From positions 3,844,001-3,908,000 of the forward strand of contig NZ_JAGJBY010000002.1 of the NCBI RefSeq assembly GCF_020010905.1: a stretch of DNA of 64,000 nucleotides, read 5' to 3'. Below the pieces are notes generated by a model, which made no database searches, was not told where the DNA came from, and was given only the letters and a program-made list of their open reading frames with translations. Both the position numbers and the translations under genes were made by a program. Positions 16,538 through 25,296 of the stretch are shown piece after piece. How positions within the stretch are numbered: the first letter of the stretch is position 1; the number at the start of each line of letters is the position of its first letter. The DNA comes from Streptomyces acidiscabies (GTDB taxonomy: Bacteria > Actinomycetota > Actinomycetes > Streptomycetales > Streptomycetaceae).

Positions 16538-16656
16538 AACGGAACGGGCGCGTCTCGCTTGTGGCATCAGTCACTTCCGGGGCGGGAGAGGTTTCGGGGA
16601 TTCACGCAACTCCCGTGTCGTGAAAGGCCTGTTGGGGCGTGGGCGGGTGCCGGCAA
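16538..16656. repeat. Direct repeat, copy A (pairs with 29824-29943)
   Basis: Aligned by eye with 29824-29943, about nine in ten positions match with one single-base gap. It includes a conserved stretch beginning AACGGAACGGGCGCGTCTCG and another ending GGGCGTGGGCGGGTGCC. Inside is an inverted repeat, TTCACG at 16601-16606 with CGTGAA at 16619-16624. The two copies bracket the catabolic gene cluster in the same orientation. Confidence 0.85.
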
Positions 16657-16822
16657 CAGGTCGTGCCCGTCGGGCTCCTGGAGGTGTCGGCTGCGCGGCC
16701 TGATTCACGAAGCCGCCCGGAACGCCGGCCAGGCGGCGTTTCCCCCCTCCCGGCTCGCCCGGGCACTCGCCACATGATCCATGCTGCGGATCTCGACGGC
16801 CCTCTTGCCCAGTCGTTGTTTC

Positions 16823-16851
16823 TTGAAATACGCTACGCATGCTCTTAAAAG
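16823..16851 (+). promoter_or_regulatory. Candidate promoter of the ABC importer operon
   Basis: TTGAAA at 16823-16828 and TAAAAG at 16846-16851 are 17 bases apart in a locally AT-rich patch, about 80 bases before the binding-protein start. The -10 match is weak. Confidence 0.35.
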
Positions 16852-16931
16852 ATACAGACATGGCGTTCGCGCCGAGCGCACACCTCCCCTCAGGGCCTCG
16901 GAAGGCCCACCCCCGGCCCAGGAGGCCCGTC

Positions 16932-18002
16932 ATGAGGATGTCTCGATCTGTCCGGCGCTCACGCGCCATCGCCGCCGTGGGAACAGTGCTGAGCGCGCTC
17001 CTGGTGGGCGCTTGCGGCGGGGCGGCGAACGGAGCGGCCGACGGCTCCGTCACCCTCACCTTCGCCACCTACGGCGGCCCTTACGAGGCCGCGCAGAAGC
17101 AAGCCTGGATCGACGGCTTCCAGGCGGCCAACCCCGGCATCAAGGTGCTCGTCACCGGCCCCGTGGACTACGGCAAGATCAAGGCGATGACGGAAGCCGG
17201 GAACGTCGGCTGGGACGTCGTGGACGTCAACGGCGACTACGGCATGGAAAGCCAGTCGAAGTACCTGACCCCCATCGACTGCGCCCGGGTGACGGCCTGC
17301 GCCACTCCGCTGCGCGGCCTGACCAACACCCGGTGGCGGATCGCGGAGAACACCAGCGCGCTCACGCTCGCCTACAACACCGACAAGGTCTCCGGGACGC
17401 CCGAGGACTGGGCCGACTTCTTCGACACCGCCAAGTTCCCCGGCAAGCGCGCGCTGCCCAAGTCCGTGGGCTCCGGAGCGCTGGAAGCGGCGCTGCTCGC
17501 CGACGGAGTGCCCGCGGATCAGCTGTATCCGCTGGATGTGGACAGGGCTCTGAAGAAACTGGACACGATCAAGAAGGACATCGTGTGGTGGGAGACCGGC
17601 ACACAGTCCGAGCAACTGGTGAGCAGCGGCGAGGTGGTCATGGGCGGCATCTGGTCCCCGCGTGCCTACAACCTCGCCGTGACCTCGAAGAAGCCGGTCG
17701 CGATCCAGTGGAACCAGCAAATGGTCTTCGGCAGTTACCTGGTCGTGCCGAAGGGCGGCAGGCACACCGCCGAGGCGATGAAACTGATCGACTGGATCAC
17801 CTCGCCGAAACGCAACGGTGCCATCTCCGCCTACTACCCGGTGGGTCCGGGCACCGCCGACGCGAAGGCCGCCGCGGACGCGGCGATGGTCTCCTGGCTG
17901 CCGTCCAGCCATCTGCAAGGATCTGCGGCCCAGAACGACGCGTGGTGGGACAAGAACCTCGACGAGGTCGGCGACGGGTTCCAGACCTGGCTGCAGTCAT
18001 GA
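16932..18002 (+). CDS. ABC transporter substrate-binding lipoprotein (PotD/YdcS-like)
   Basis: 356 residues. The signal peptide ends in a lipobox (SALLVGACGG), so the mature protein is lipid-anchored outside the membrane. VTLTFATYGGPYEAAQKQAW and the IKVLVTGPVDYGKIKAM, WDVVDVNGDY and ALTLAYNTDKV segments match the spermidine/putrescine-type family 1 binding proteins. The ATG at 16932 follows GGAGG at seven bases; the in-frame ATG at 16839 adds residues that would block export. It overlaps the permease gene by four bases (ATGA). The position next to Puu-like genes supports an amine substrate. Confidence 0.87.
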   Translation: MRMSRSVRRSRAIAAVGTVLSALLVGACGGAANGAADGSVTLTFATYGGPYEAAQKQAWIDGFQAANPGIKVLVTGPVDYGKIKAMTEAGNVGWDVVDVNGDYGMESQSKYLTPIDCARVTACATPLRGLTNTRWRIAENTSALTLAYNTDKVSGTPEDWADFFDTAKFPGKRALPKSVGSGALEAALLADGVPADQLYPLDVDRALKKLDTIKKDIVWWETGTQSEQLVSSGEVVMGGIWSPRAYNLAVTSKKPVAIQWNQQMVFGSYLVVPKGGRHTAEAMKLIDWITSPKRNGAISAYYPVGPGTADAKAAADAAMVSWLPSSHLQGSAAQNDAWWDKNLDEVGDGFQTWLQS

Positions 18003-18904
18003 GCGCGCAGCAGACCGCCATTCCGGCCGAGCCGGCGATCGAGACGCCCGCCCCGGCCGCCCGTCGACCGCGGCGCCGTACCGACGGATGGCTGTGGGTG
18101 GCGCTGCCCGGAGCGCTGTTCCTGCTGGTCATGTTCGGCTTCCCGCTCATCGAGATCGTCCGGCGGAGCCTCACCGACCCCTCGCCCCAGGTGTACCGGG
18201 TGTTCATCGACACCCCCCTCTATTGGCAGACCCTGCTGCGCACCTTCCGGGTCGCGGCGCTGGTGACCCTCACGTCGGTGCTGCTGGGCTACCCGTTCGC
18301 CTATGTCATGGCTCGGGCCAGACCGGCCTTGCAGGCACTGCTGATCGCGGTCGTCCTGCTGCCCGTCTGGACGAGCTTCCTCGTACGCACCTTCGCCCTG
18401 CAGATCTGGCTCCAGGACAGCGGCCTGATCAACAAGCTGCTGATGCGCGCGCATCTGATCGACGATCCCGTCCCACTGATCAGAACCAGTTTCGGGGTCA
18501 CGGTGGGCATGTCCCAGATCCTGCTTCCCTTCATGATCCTTCCGCTGTACTCGGCCATGCGCCGCGTCGATCCGGAACTCGTCCGGGCCGCGACCGGACT
18601 GGGTGCCTCCCCGGTGCGAGCGTTCTTCCGGGTCTTCCTGCCACTCACCCTGTCCGGCGTGTACGCCGGCTGCCTGCTCGTGTTCGTCCTGTCGCTGGGC
18701 TTCTACATCGCTCCGGCCATCCTGGGCGGGCCGGAGTCGACGATGATCAGCACTCTCATCGTGGACCTCGTCCAGACGCGGTCGGACTTCGGCACGGCCA
18801 GCGCCGTGGCGGTGGTGCTGCTCCTGGCCACGTTCGCCGTCCTCGCCGTGGGCAGTAGGTTCGTCCGCATCCGTGACCTCGTCTCGACGGAGGTGGAGCG
18901 ATGA
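17999..18904 (+). CDS. ABC transporter permease (PotB-like)
   Basis: 301 residues with about six membrane segments, starting after a Pro/Ala/Arg-rich cytoplasmic tail (first segment WLWVALPGALFLLVMFGFPL). The coupling loop is in the segment ELVRAATGLGASPVRAFFRV, the EAA-like motif contacting the ATPase. Overlaps at both ends are ATGA, so the four transporter genes are translated as a unit. PotB/PotC-type permease pairs import polyamines and related cations. Confidence 0.88.
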   Translation: MSAQQTAIPAEPAIETPAPAARRPRRRTDGWLWVALPGALFLLVMFGFPLIEIVRRSLTDPSPQVYRVFIDTPLYWQTLLRTFRVAALVTLTSVLLGYPFAYVMARARPALQALLIAVVLLPVWTSFLVRTFALQIWLQDSGLINKLLMRAHLIDDPVPLIRTSFGVTVGMSQILLPFMILPLYSAMRRVDPELVRAATGLGASPVRAFFRVFLPLTLSGVYAGCLLVFVLSLGFYIAPAILGGPESTMISTLIVDLVQTRSDFGTASAVAVVLLLATFAVLAVGSRFVRIRDLVSTEVER

Positions 18905-19695
18905 ACGCGCTGCGCAAGGCTCCGCTGGCCGTCGTCACCTTTGGTGTGGCAGCGCTGTTGGCGGCCCCGAGCCTGGTCCTGGTCCCCATGTCGTTCACGT
19001 CGGGCGCCCTGCTGGAGTTCCCGCCGCCGGGCTACGACACTCAGTGGTACGAGCGGTATTTCGCCGACGTGCAGTGGCAGCAGGCGACACTGCACAGTCT
19101 CTGGATCGCGCTGTGGACAGTACTGCTGTCGGTCGTCCTCGGAACGGCGACCGGACTGGCCCTGGTACGTGGCAGGTTCCGCGGTGTCGGTCTGCTCAAC
19201 GCCCTCACCCTGGGGCCCGCGATCGTCCCCACGGTGATCACCGCGATCGCGCTCTATTCCGTGATGTCCAGGTCGGGGCTGACCGGAACGCTGACCGGGC
19301 TCGTCCTGGGCCATACGGTCCTGGCCTTCCCCCTGGTCGTGGTGACCGTGTCGGCGAGCGCGCGCACCCTGGACCCGGCGCTCGAACTGGCGGCAGCGAG
19401 CCTGGGTGCGGGGCGGCCGGCGACCTTCTGGCACGTCATCCTGCCGGGCCTCGCCCCGGGCATCACGATCGGTGCCGTCTACGCCTTCGTGACCTCCTGG
19501 GACGAGCTCATCGTCTCGATCTTCCTGACCAGTCCGACATACACCACCCTGCCGGTGCAGATGTGGTCGCGGATCCGGCTGGAGAGCGATCCGACCGTCG
19601 CGGCGGTCTCCACCCTGCTGGTGGCGCTCAGCACGCTGGGCCTGCTCTTCATCATGTTGTTCCGCTGGATCGACTCCCGGAGGACGAGGACGTGA
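18901..19695 (+). CDS. ABC transporter permease (PotC-like)
   Basis: 264 residues, about six membrane segments; first segment APLAVVTFGVAALLAAPSLV. The EAA-like loop is LELAAASLGAGRPATFWHVI followed by LPGLAPGITIG. It forms the second half of the heterodimeric channel with the preceding permease. The start ATG overlaps the previous stop as ATGA and the stop is followed directly by the ATPase gene. Confidence 0.88.
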   Translation: MNALRKAPLAVVTFGVAALLAAPSLVLVPMSFTSGALLEFPPPGYDTQWYERYFADVQWQQATLHSLWIALWTVLLSVVLGTATGLALVRGRFRGVGLLNALTLGPAIVPTVITAIALYSVMSRSGLTGTLTGLVLGHTVLAFPLVVVTVSASARTLDPALELAAASLGAGRPATFWHVILPGLAPGITIGAVYAFVTSWDELIVSIFLTSPTYTTLPVQMWSRIRLESDPTVAAVSTLLVALSTLGLLFIMLFRWIDSRRTRT

Positions 19696-19697
19696 CC

Positions 19698-20765
19698 ATG
19701 TTGTCCCTCACTCAGGTCAGGAAGACCTACCACGACTTCGTCGCGGTGGACTCGGTGTCGCTGGACGTGGCAGAAGGCGAGTTCGTCTCGTTCCTGGGGC
19801 CGTCGGGTTCGGGCAAGACCACGACGCTCCGCATGATCGCCGGGTTCACCGAGCCGGACGCGGGCTCGGTGGTCCTCTCGGGCCGGGAACTCACCAGGGT
19901 TCCGGCGTTCCGGCGGGACATCGGCATGGTCTTCCAGCACTACGCCCTGTTCCCCCACATGACGGTGGCCGAGAATGTGGCCTTCTCGCTGAAGATGCGG
20001 AAGGTCGACCGCACCGCCGCGCGCCGGCGCGTGGAGGCGGCGCTGGAACGGGTTCAGCTGGCGGAGCTGGGCGACCGCAAGCCGGCCCAGTTGTCCGGTG
20101 GCCAGCAGCAGCGGGTGGCACTGGCCCGGGCCATCGTGTTCGAGCCCAAGCTGCTGCTCATGGACGAGCCGCTCGGTGCGCTGGACAAGAAGCTGCGCGA
20201 AGCGCTCCAGGTCGAGATCACCCGGATCAGCCGTGAACTCGGCATGACCGTGGTGTACGTGACGCACGACCAGGACGAGGCGCTGGCCATGAGCGACCGC
20301 ATCGCGATCTACAACCATGGGCGGATCGAGCAGCTCGGCACCGGTCGTGATCTCTACGAGCGGCCGACGTCGCTCTTCGTCGCCACCTTCATGGGCGACT
20401 CCAACGTTCTCACCGGGACCCTGGAGAAGGGCGAGGTCTCCTGTCCCAGCGGTCGTATCCAGGTGGATCGGGCGCATGTGGCCGCGCGTTCGCTGCGCGA
20501 CGGTGACCGCGTCTCGGTGGTCGTCCGGCCGGAGAAGCTGTCGGTGTCCACGGCCGCGCCGGAGCGCAACCGGGTGAAGGGGACCGTGGCCGAGGTCGTC
20601 TACCTCGGGGCATCGCAGCGTGTGCTCGTGGATGTTCCCGGCTGCACCCTCACGGTCAGACAGCCCGCCGCGATCGCCGACGGCGGCCTGCGGCCGGGCG
20701 ACGTCGTCCAGGTCGGCTGGCCCGCCGACCACGGTGTGGTGGTCCCGGCGGAGGCGTCGTCATGA
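19698..20765 (+). CDS. ABC transporter ATP-binding protein (PotA-like)
   Basis: 355 residues. Walker A GPSGSGKTTT, Q-loop VFQHYALFPHMT, signature LSGGQQQRVALARA, Walker B LLLMDEPLGALD and switch His in YVTHDQDEALAMS are all present, followed by a C-terminal TOBE-type domain from about residue 240. It drives the polyamine-type importer. Two starts are possible: ATG 19698 (used here; GAGGA seven bases upstream) or GTG 19692, which overlaps the permease stop as GTGA and adds two residues. Its own stop overlaps a small ATG-initiated remnant at 20762. Confidence 0.9.
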   Translation: MLSLTQVRKTYHDFVAVDSVSLDVAEGEFVSFLGPSGSGKTTTLRMIAGFTEPDAGSVVLSGRELTRVPAFRRDIGMVFQHYALFPHMTVAENVAFSLKMRKVDRTAARRRVEAALERVQLAELGDRKPAQLSGGQQQRVALARAIVFEPKLLLMDEPLGALDKKLREALQVEITRISRELGMTVVYVTHDQDEALAMSDRIAIYNHGRIEQLGTGRDLYERPTSLFVATFMGDSNVLTGTLEKGEVSCPSGRIQVDRAHVAARSLRDGDRVSVVVRPEKLSVSTAAPERNRVKGTVAEVVYLGASQRVLVDVPGCTLTVRQPAAIADGGLRPGDVVQVGWPADHGVVVPAEASS

Positions 20766-20842
20766 GGGTGCTCGCGGTGCGCGGCTCCCTCCGGGACATC
20801 CCGCGTCGAGGCGTTCCTCGCCCGCATACGCGCCGGAACTCA
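20762..20842 (+). pseudogene. Remnant of an NAD(P)H-dependent FMN reductase-like gene
   Basis: An ATG overlapping the ATPase stop (ATGA) opens a frame reading MRVLAVRGSLRDI, closely matching the start of NADPH-dependent FMN reductases (consensus MRVLAxSGSLR). The similarity ends after about 12 codons, and the frame then runs antisense into the XRE regulator gene. A neighbouring frame reads RVEAFLARIRAGTQVTM before a stop. I interpret this as a truncated fifth gene of the transporter operon. Alternatively it is chance; the fragment is short. Confidence 0.35.
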
Positions 20843-21433
20843 GGTGACGATGTGACCGGCGGGGTGCGGAATGGTGTGCACGATCCACACCTCGGCGTCG
20901 CGCTTGCCCTGCACGACCCACCGGTGCGGCTCGTCAGCGGCGTAGTTGGCGTAGTCACCCGCCGAAATGATGGCCGGCTGTTCCAACGGGCCGACCTGAA
21001 TGCTCCCGGATCGCACGAAGACGTGTTCCCGGGCGCCCTTGCCATGGGACATCGAGGTCTCGGAGTGGCCCGAGCGGAAGATCTGGTGGTGGATCTCGAT
21101 GAAGACGGAACCCACCAGGGTGCTCTTGACCACCCGGCCGATGGAGGCGGAGTCGGAGATGTCCAGACCCTCGTTGGCCCGCACGACCTCCACACCGCTC
21201 GGCTCCTCGGACCGCAGAAGGCTGATCGGGTCCACCCCGAGCGCCTCCCCGATCGCCGTGATCGTGTCCAACGTGGGGTTGGTGTTCTCACGCTCCACCT
21301 TGGAAAGCGTCGCCTTGGCCACGCCGGAGCGCTCGGCGAGCTGATTCAGCGATAGGCCGCGGGCCTCGCGAAGGCGCCGCACGTTCTCCGCGAGAGTCGT
21401 ACCCAGCTTGGTCACGTGAGCACGGTACCCCAT
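20840..21433 (-). CDS. XRE-type HTH regulator with cupin domain (PuuR-like)
   Basis: 197 residues. Residues 12-65 form an XRE helix-turn-helix (ENVRRLREARGLSLNQLAER, then SGVAKATLSKVERENTNPTL) and residues 110-190 a cupin_2 barrel (GKGAREHVFVRSGSIQVGP, ISAGDYANYAADEPHRWV). PuuR, the repressor of gamma-glutamylated putrescine catabolism, has this layout, fitting the Puu-like genes here. ATG at 21431-21433 is favoured; a GTG at VTKLG is an alternative. It is divergent from the dioxygenase gene and convergent with the ABC operon, so it can repress both. Confidence 0.86.
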   Translation of the reverse strand: MGYRAHVTKLGTTLAENVRRLREARGLSLNQLAERSGVAKATLSKVERENTNPTLDTITAIGEALGVDPISLLRSEEPSGVEVVRANEGLDISDSASIGRVVKSTLVGSVFIEIHHQIFRSGHSETSMSHGKGAREHVFVRSGSIQVGPLEQPAIISAGDYANYAADEPHRWVVQGKRDAEVWIVHTIPHPAGHIVT

Positions 21434-21503
21434 ACCTACACCGTCCCTTTTACGAATACGAACGTTCCACTTTAGTAACCAACGAGCGAGAAAGAGAGCT
21501 GCG
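21434..21503. promoter_or_regulatory. Divergent promoter region with GAACGTTC palindrome
   Basis: The 70 bases between the XRE regulator and dioxygenase starts are markedly AT-richer than the surroundings and contain the 8-bp palindrome GAACGTTC at 21460-21467. It is the natural place for autoregulation and control of the catabolic operon. No similar site was found with confidence upstream of the ABC operon. Confidence 0.4.
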
Positions 21504-22394
21504 ATGGGCGAGATCGTCGGAGCCGGGCTGCTGGCACACGTGCCGTTGATCATGCTCCCTCACGAGGCGCGACTAGAGGAGAACGACGGCAAGGAGATCA
21601 CTCTTGTCACCGGGCTCCAGGCGCTGCGCCGGGAAGTCTTCGAGGTCGCCGACTACGACACCGTCGTGGTCATGGACAGTCACTGGGCCACCACGGTGGA
21701 GTTCGTGGTCACCGCCCATGACCGCCGCGCGGGGTTGTTCACCTCCGACGAACTGCCACGCGGCATGTGCCGCATCCCCTACGACTGGCCCGGGGACCCG
21801 GAGCTGGCGGGCGAACTGGTCCGCGCCGGCACGGAACAGGACGCCTGGATCACCGGCATCGACGACCCCTACCTGCCCACCCACTACGCCACGGTGAACC
21901 TCTGGCACTACCTGGGCCGCGGCCTGGCCGACAAGCGGTGGGTCTCCATCGGGGTGTGCCAGACCGGCGAGGCCGAGGACCACCTCCGGGTCGGTCGAGC
22001 GCTGGCGACAGCCGTGGAGCGCACCGACCGCAAGGTCCTCGTGATCGCCTCGGGCGCGCTCTCCCACGCCTTCTGGCCGCTGCGGCAGACGCCGCTGCAC
22101 ACCGCCGCGGCGATCGAGCACATCAGGACGCCGCAGGCCGCCCGGGCCGACCTCGAACGGATCGCCTGGTTCCAGGAGGGAAACCACGGGAAGGTGCTCG
22201 CCACGATGGACGAGTTCCGCGCCTTCAGACCTGAGGCGGGCTTCGCGCACTACCTCATGCTGGCGGGGGCGCTGGGCGGAGCGGAATGCACGGCTGCGGC
22301 CCGGCAGTTCGGCGAGTACGAGAACGCGCTCGGCACCGGGCAGGTACACCTGTGGTTCGACCGGCCCGAGTCGGGCTGGACCGGCCGGTCATGA
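21504..22394 (+). CDS. Class III extradiol ring-cleavage dioxygenase (HpaD-like)
   Basis: 296 residues of the LigB superfamily. Metal ligands are visible: His12 in LLAHVP and His60 in VVVMDSHW; the segment LFTSDELPRGMCRIPYDWPG followed by DPELA closely follows 3,4-dihydroxyphenylacetate 2,3-dioxygenase (HpaD) of enterobacteria, and VLVIASGALSHAFW carries the conserved active-site SLSH-like motif. These Fe(II) enzymes open a catechol ring next to the hydroxyls. It is the first gene of the catabolic operon and overlaps the aldolase gene by ATGA. Whether the substrate is free homoprotocatechuate or an amine-linked catechol is open. Confidence 0.85.
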   Translation: MGEIVGAGLLAHVPLIMLPHEARLEENDGKEITLVTGLQALRREVFEVADYDTVVVMDSHWATTVEFVVTAHDRRAGLFTSDELPRGMCRIPYDWPGDPELAGELVRAGTEQDAWITGIDDPYLPTHYATVNLWHYLGRGLADKRWVSIGVCQTGEAEDHLRVGRALATAVERTDRKVLVIASGALSHAFWPLRQTPLHTAAAIEHIRTPQAARADLERIAWFQEGNHGKVLATMDEFRAFRPEAGFAHYLMLAGALGGAECTAAARQFGEYENALGTGQVHLWFDRPESGWTGRS

Positions 22395-23164
22395 CCGTCC
22401 CCCTGCCCCAGGGCCGGGCCGCGCTGGGGTCGTTCGTCCTGCTGCCCTCGCCCGAGAGCGCCGAACTGCACGCCCGCTGCGGCTACGACTTCCTGCTGAT
22501 CGACGCCCAGCACGGGCTGTTCGCGGAGAGTGCCCTGCACGGTCTGATCACCGCGGTCGAACTCGCCGGCGCCCTGCCGATCGTACGGGTCGCCTCCGGG
22601 GACCACGCCTGCATCGGCCGGGCCCTCGACCTCGGCGCCCGGGCCGTCGTCGTCCCCATGGTGTCGACGGCCGCCGAGGCCGCCTCGGCGGTGGCCGGCT
22701 GCCGCTATCTGCCGCACGGCAGGCGCAGTTACGGGCCGATCCGACTGCTCCACACCGGGCGCGCCGCCGAACCCGTCGGCTGCTTCGCCATGGTGGAGAC
22801 CGCCGAAGGAGTGGCCGACGTGGACGCCATCGCGGCCACCCCCGGGCTGACCGGCGTCTTCGTCGGACCCACGGACCTGGCGATCAGCCTCGGGCTGCCC
22901 GCCGACCACCGGGTGGAGGACCCGGTGCACGACGGCGCGATCCAGCGCGTGGCGGACGCGTGTCGCCGCCACGGCATCGCGGCTGCGATCCAGACCTCTT
23001 CGGCCGCCGAGGCACAGCACCGGATCTCCCAGGGCTACACCCTGGTCAGCCTGCGCAGCGACGTGGCCCTTCTCACGAGCGCGAGCAGGGACATCGCCGG
23101 CAGCGTCCGCACGGCAACCGAGCACACCCGACTCCCGCACAGGAAGAGCGCCCATGTCACGTGA
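22391..23164 (+). CDS. HpcH/HpaI family class II aldolase
   Basis: 257 residues, TIM barrel. The segments YDFLLIDAQHGLF (catalytic His), MVSTAAEAASAV, GCFAMVETAEGVADVDAIAA (metal-binding Glu) and GLTGVFVGPTDLAISLGLP (metal-binding Asp) match HpaI, which splits 4-hydroxy-2-oxo acids into pyruvate and an aldehyde at the end of meta-cleavage pathways. The start overlaps the dioxygenase stop (ATGA) and its 3' end overlaps the glutamine-synthetase-like gene by 11 bases. In this operon it would release the last ring carbons. Confidence 0.88.
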   Translation: MTVPLPQGRAALGSFVLLPSPESAELHARCGYDFLLIDAQHGLFAESALHGLITAVELAGALPIVRVASGDHACIGRALDLGARAVVVPMVSTAAEAASAVAGCRYLPHGRRSYGPIRLLHTGRAAEPVGCFAMVETAEGVADVDAIAATPGLTGVFVGPTDLAISLGLPADHRVEDPVHDGAIQRVADACRRHGIAAAIQTSSAAEAQHRISQGYTLVSLRSDVALLTSASRDIAGSVRTATEHTRLPHRKSAHVT

Positions 23165-24422
23165 CCCGGCCAACGAGCCGCTCCCGGATCCACGGGTGCT
23201 CCGGCTGATCCACCCGGACCTCTTCGGCCGGGAGCGCTCGAAGCAGTTCCCCGCCTCTCTCCTGCCCTCCCTGCTCCACGGCGTGGGGTACTCCAAGGTG
23301 AGCCTGATCGAAGGACTCACCGGAATCCCTCTGGAGGGCGAGGAGTTCCCCGACCAGAAGACGCACCCCGATCTGCTCGCCGTCCCCGACCGGGCCACGG
23401 CGCGCCGGCCGCCCTGGGAGCCGGACGCCGTCTGGCTCCTGGCCGACCTGGTCGAGGAGGGTCCGTCACGGTTGTGCTCCCGTACCGTGCTGCGCGATGC
23501 CTGCGCGGCGCTGAAGGAGCGCGGCCTCGACGCCGTGGCAGCCCCGGAGCCCGAGTTCTACCTCCTCCACGGGGACGACGGGCGGCTGCCGTACTCGATG
23601 CACGGAACGTCGTACATGATCGGGCGGGAGGTCGACCCGGACGGCGCGTTCGGGCGCCTCCACCGCTCCCTGATGGACTTCGGTGTCGCCGTCACCTGCG
23701 CCAACCGGGAGTTCACCCCGGGACAGTTCGAGATCAACATGCATCATGCGGACGCGCTGACCGCGGCCGACAACATGTTCCTGCTGAAGATCGCGGTCAA
23801 GGAACTCGCCCGGGGAGAAGGACTCACCGCGACCTTCATGCCCAAGCCCTTCACCGACGGAGAGGGCAGCGGCATGCACGTCCACCTGTCGCTGTGGCGG
23901 GACGGTGTCAATGCCTTCGCCTCCGACGACGACGGCGTCTCGGACCTGTGCCGCGCCTTCATCGGCGGTATCCAGTCGCACGCCCGGGCCATCAGCGCGT
24001 TCGCCTCCCCGACCGTCAACTCCTACAAGCGGTTCGTCCCGGGCAGCCTGACCCCGACCACCGCCTCCTGGGGCGACGACAACCGCTTCTGCTACCTCCG
24101 CATCCCCAGGGAACGGGGAGCGGCGACCCGGGTGGAGGTCCGCGGCGGCGACGCGAGCGCCAACCCCTACCTCCTGCTGGCCGCGATCATCCAGGCCGGC
24201 ATCGACGGCATCGACAACGACCTGCGACCGCGGGAGAACCCCGACCCCCTCCCCCGTTCCCTGCGCGAGTCGCTGGACGCGCTCGCCGCCGACGACGTGC
24301 TCGGCAAGGCCCTGGCACCCGAGCTCGTCAGTGTCTTCATCGGACTCAAGAACGACGAGATCGAACGCTCCGAGCGCACCGTGACCGACTGGGAATGGGA
24401 CCACTACATCCGCAGGGCCTGA
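23154..24422 (+). CDS. Glutamine synthetase-like gamma-glutamyl-amine ligase (PuuA/GlnA4-like)
   Basis: 422 residues with glutamine-synthetase active-site motifs: AAPEPEFYLL, REFTPGQFEINMHH, GSGMHVHLSLW, then NSYKRFVPGS and the RVEVRGGDASANPYLLLAA segment. It is shorter than housekeeping GlnA and lacks a recognisable NLYDLP adenylylation tyrosine, as do PuuA and the Streptomyces GlnA3/GlnA4 proteins that ligate glutamate to polyamines or ethanolamine. The PuuC- and PuuD-like genes downstream strengthen the reading that it ATP-dependently glutamylates an amine. Substrate unknown. Confidence 0.85.
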   Translation: MSRDPANEPLPDPRVLRLIHPDLFGRERSKQFPASLLPSLLHGVGYSKVSLIEGLTGIPLEGEEFPDQKTHPDLLAVPDRATARRPPWEPDAVWLLADLVEEGPSRLCSRTVLRDACAALKERGLDAVAAPEPEFYLLHGDDGRLPYSMHGTSYMIGREVDPDGAFGRLHRSLMDFGVAVTCANREFTPGQFEINMHHADALTAADNMFLLKIAVKELARGEGLTATFMPKPFTDGEGSGMHVHLSLWRDGVNAFASDDDGVSDLCRAFIGGIQSHARAISAFASPTVNSYKRFVPGSLTPTTASWGDDNRFCYLRIPRERGAATRVEVRGGDASANPYLLLAAIIQAGIDGIDNDLRPRENPDPLPRSLRESLDALAADDVLGKALAPELVSVFIGLKNDEIERSERTVTDWEWDHYIRRA

Positions 24423-24447
24423 CCTGCGCCGAGAAAGGACACCACAC

Positions 24448-25296
24448 ATGAAACTGGCGAACGTCAACGGCCGAGCGGCGATCATCGTCGACAACCGGGT
24501 GCTCGACATCGAGACCGCCACCAACGGCCGGCTCACCTCGGATCCGGCCGTCCTGAGCGACCTGGCACACCACGAGGAACTCCGCGCCCTCACCACCACG
24601 GCCACCGCCACTCTGCCGGTGCTGGACGAGGCCCTGCTCGGGCCGCCCGTGCCCAAGCCCGGCAAGGTCATCGCCCTCGCGCTCAACTACCGCACCCACG
24701 CCGAGGAGTCCGGAAAGGCCATCCCGGACGAGCCGCACGTGATGGTGAAGTTCCCCAGCAGCATCACCGGCCCGTACGACGAGATCGTCGTCCCCTCCGG
24801 GCGCGAGATGATCGACTACGAGGCCGAGATCGTGCTCGTCATCGGCCGCCGGTGCACCAGGCTCACCGAGGAGGAGGCCTGGGACGTGGTGGCCGGGATC
24901 ACGGCCGGCCAGGACATCTCCGACCGTGAGGAGCAGTTCCGCCCACCGGTCAAGCAGTTCTCCATGGCCAAGTCGTACGACACCTTCGGTCCCACCGGAC
25001 CGTACCTGGTCACCCCGGACGAACTGTCCGACCGTGACGACATCGGGCTGATCGGCCGGGTGGACGGCCAGGAGACACAGCGCACCAGGTCCAGCGACTT
25101 CATCTTCTCCGTCCCGCGCCTGCTCGTCTGGCTGACCCGGTTCGTCACCCTGGAGCCCGGCGACCAGGTGTGGACGGGCACGCCCGGCGGCGTCGGTGAG
25201 GCCCGGACGCCGCCGCTCTACCTGCGCGACGGCACCCTCGTCGAGACCGAGGTCGAAGGCGTCGGTGTCATGCGCAACCGTGCGGTGGTGAAGTGA
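24448..25296 (+). CDS. Fumarylacetoacetate hydrolase family protein
   Basis: 282 residues. The catalytic core shows VIALALNYRTHAEESG, MIDYEAEIVLVIGR with the metal-binding acidic residues, GQDISDREEQ, FGPTGPYLVTPDEL and VWTGTPGGVG. The family includes HpaG (isomerase/decarboxylase of the homoprotocatechuate pathway), acylpyruvases and FAH. With HpaD- and HpaI-like genes upstream it most likely decarboxylates or isomerises the ring-cleavage product. An AGAAAGGA element precedes the ATG. The cupin gene follows with a TGATG one-base overlap. Confidence 0.87.
   Translation: MKLANVNGRAAIIVDNRVLDIETATNGRLTSDPAVLSDLAHHEELRALTTTATATLPVLDEALLGPPVPKPGKVIALALNYRTHAEESGKAIPDEPHVMVKFPSSITGPYDEIVVPSGREMIDYEAEIVLVIGRRCTRLTEEEAWDVVAGITAGQDISDREEQFRPPVKQFSMAKSYDTFGPTGPYLVTPDELSDRDDIGLIGRVDGQETQRTRSSDFIFSVPRLLVWLTRFVTLEPGDQVWTGTPGGVGEARTPPLYLRDGTLVETEVEGVGVMRNRAVVK

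Larger units (their letters stand above)
16492..16931. other. Intergenic junction region (repeat copy A and ABC operon promoter)
   Basis: 440 bases between the divergent TetR gene and the ABC binding-protein gene. It contains repeat copy A (16538-16656), then about 160 bases with no recognisable gene, then a locally AT-richer stretch at 16815-16860 that probably holds the ABC operon promoter. Confidence 0.55.

Noticed and set aside
16839..16931. N-terminal extension of the ABC binding protein from ATG 16839
   Set aside because: It would place about 31 non-hydrophobic residues before a clear lipoprotein signal; the internal ATG 16932 has a proper GGAGG site.
16571..17068. Minus-strand frame spanning repeat copy A (and a similar one at 29510-29959)
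   Set aside because: Both contain the same RPxPFTTREL-type peptide only because the repeat is shared. It is not a conserved protein: the reading frames diverge outside the repeat and overlap the real ABC and junction sequences.
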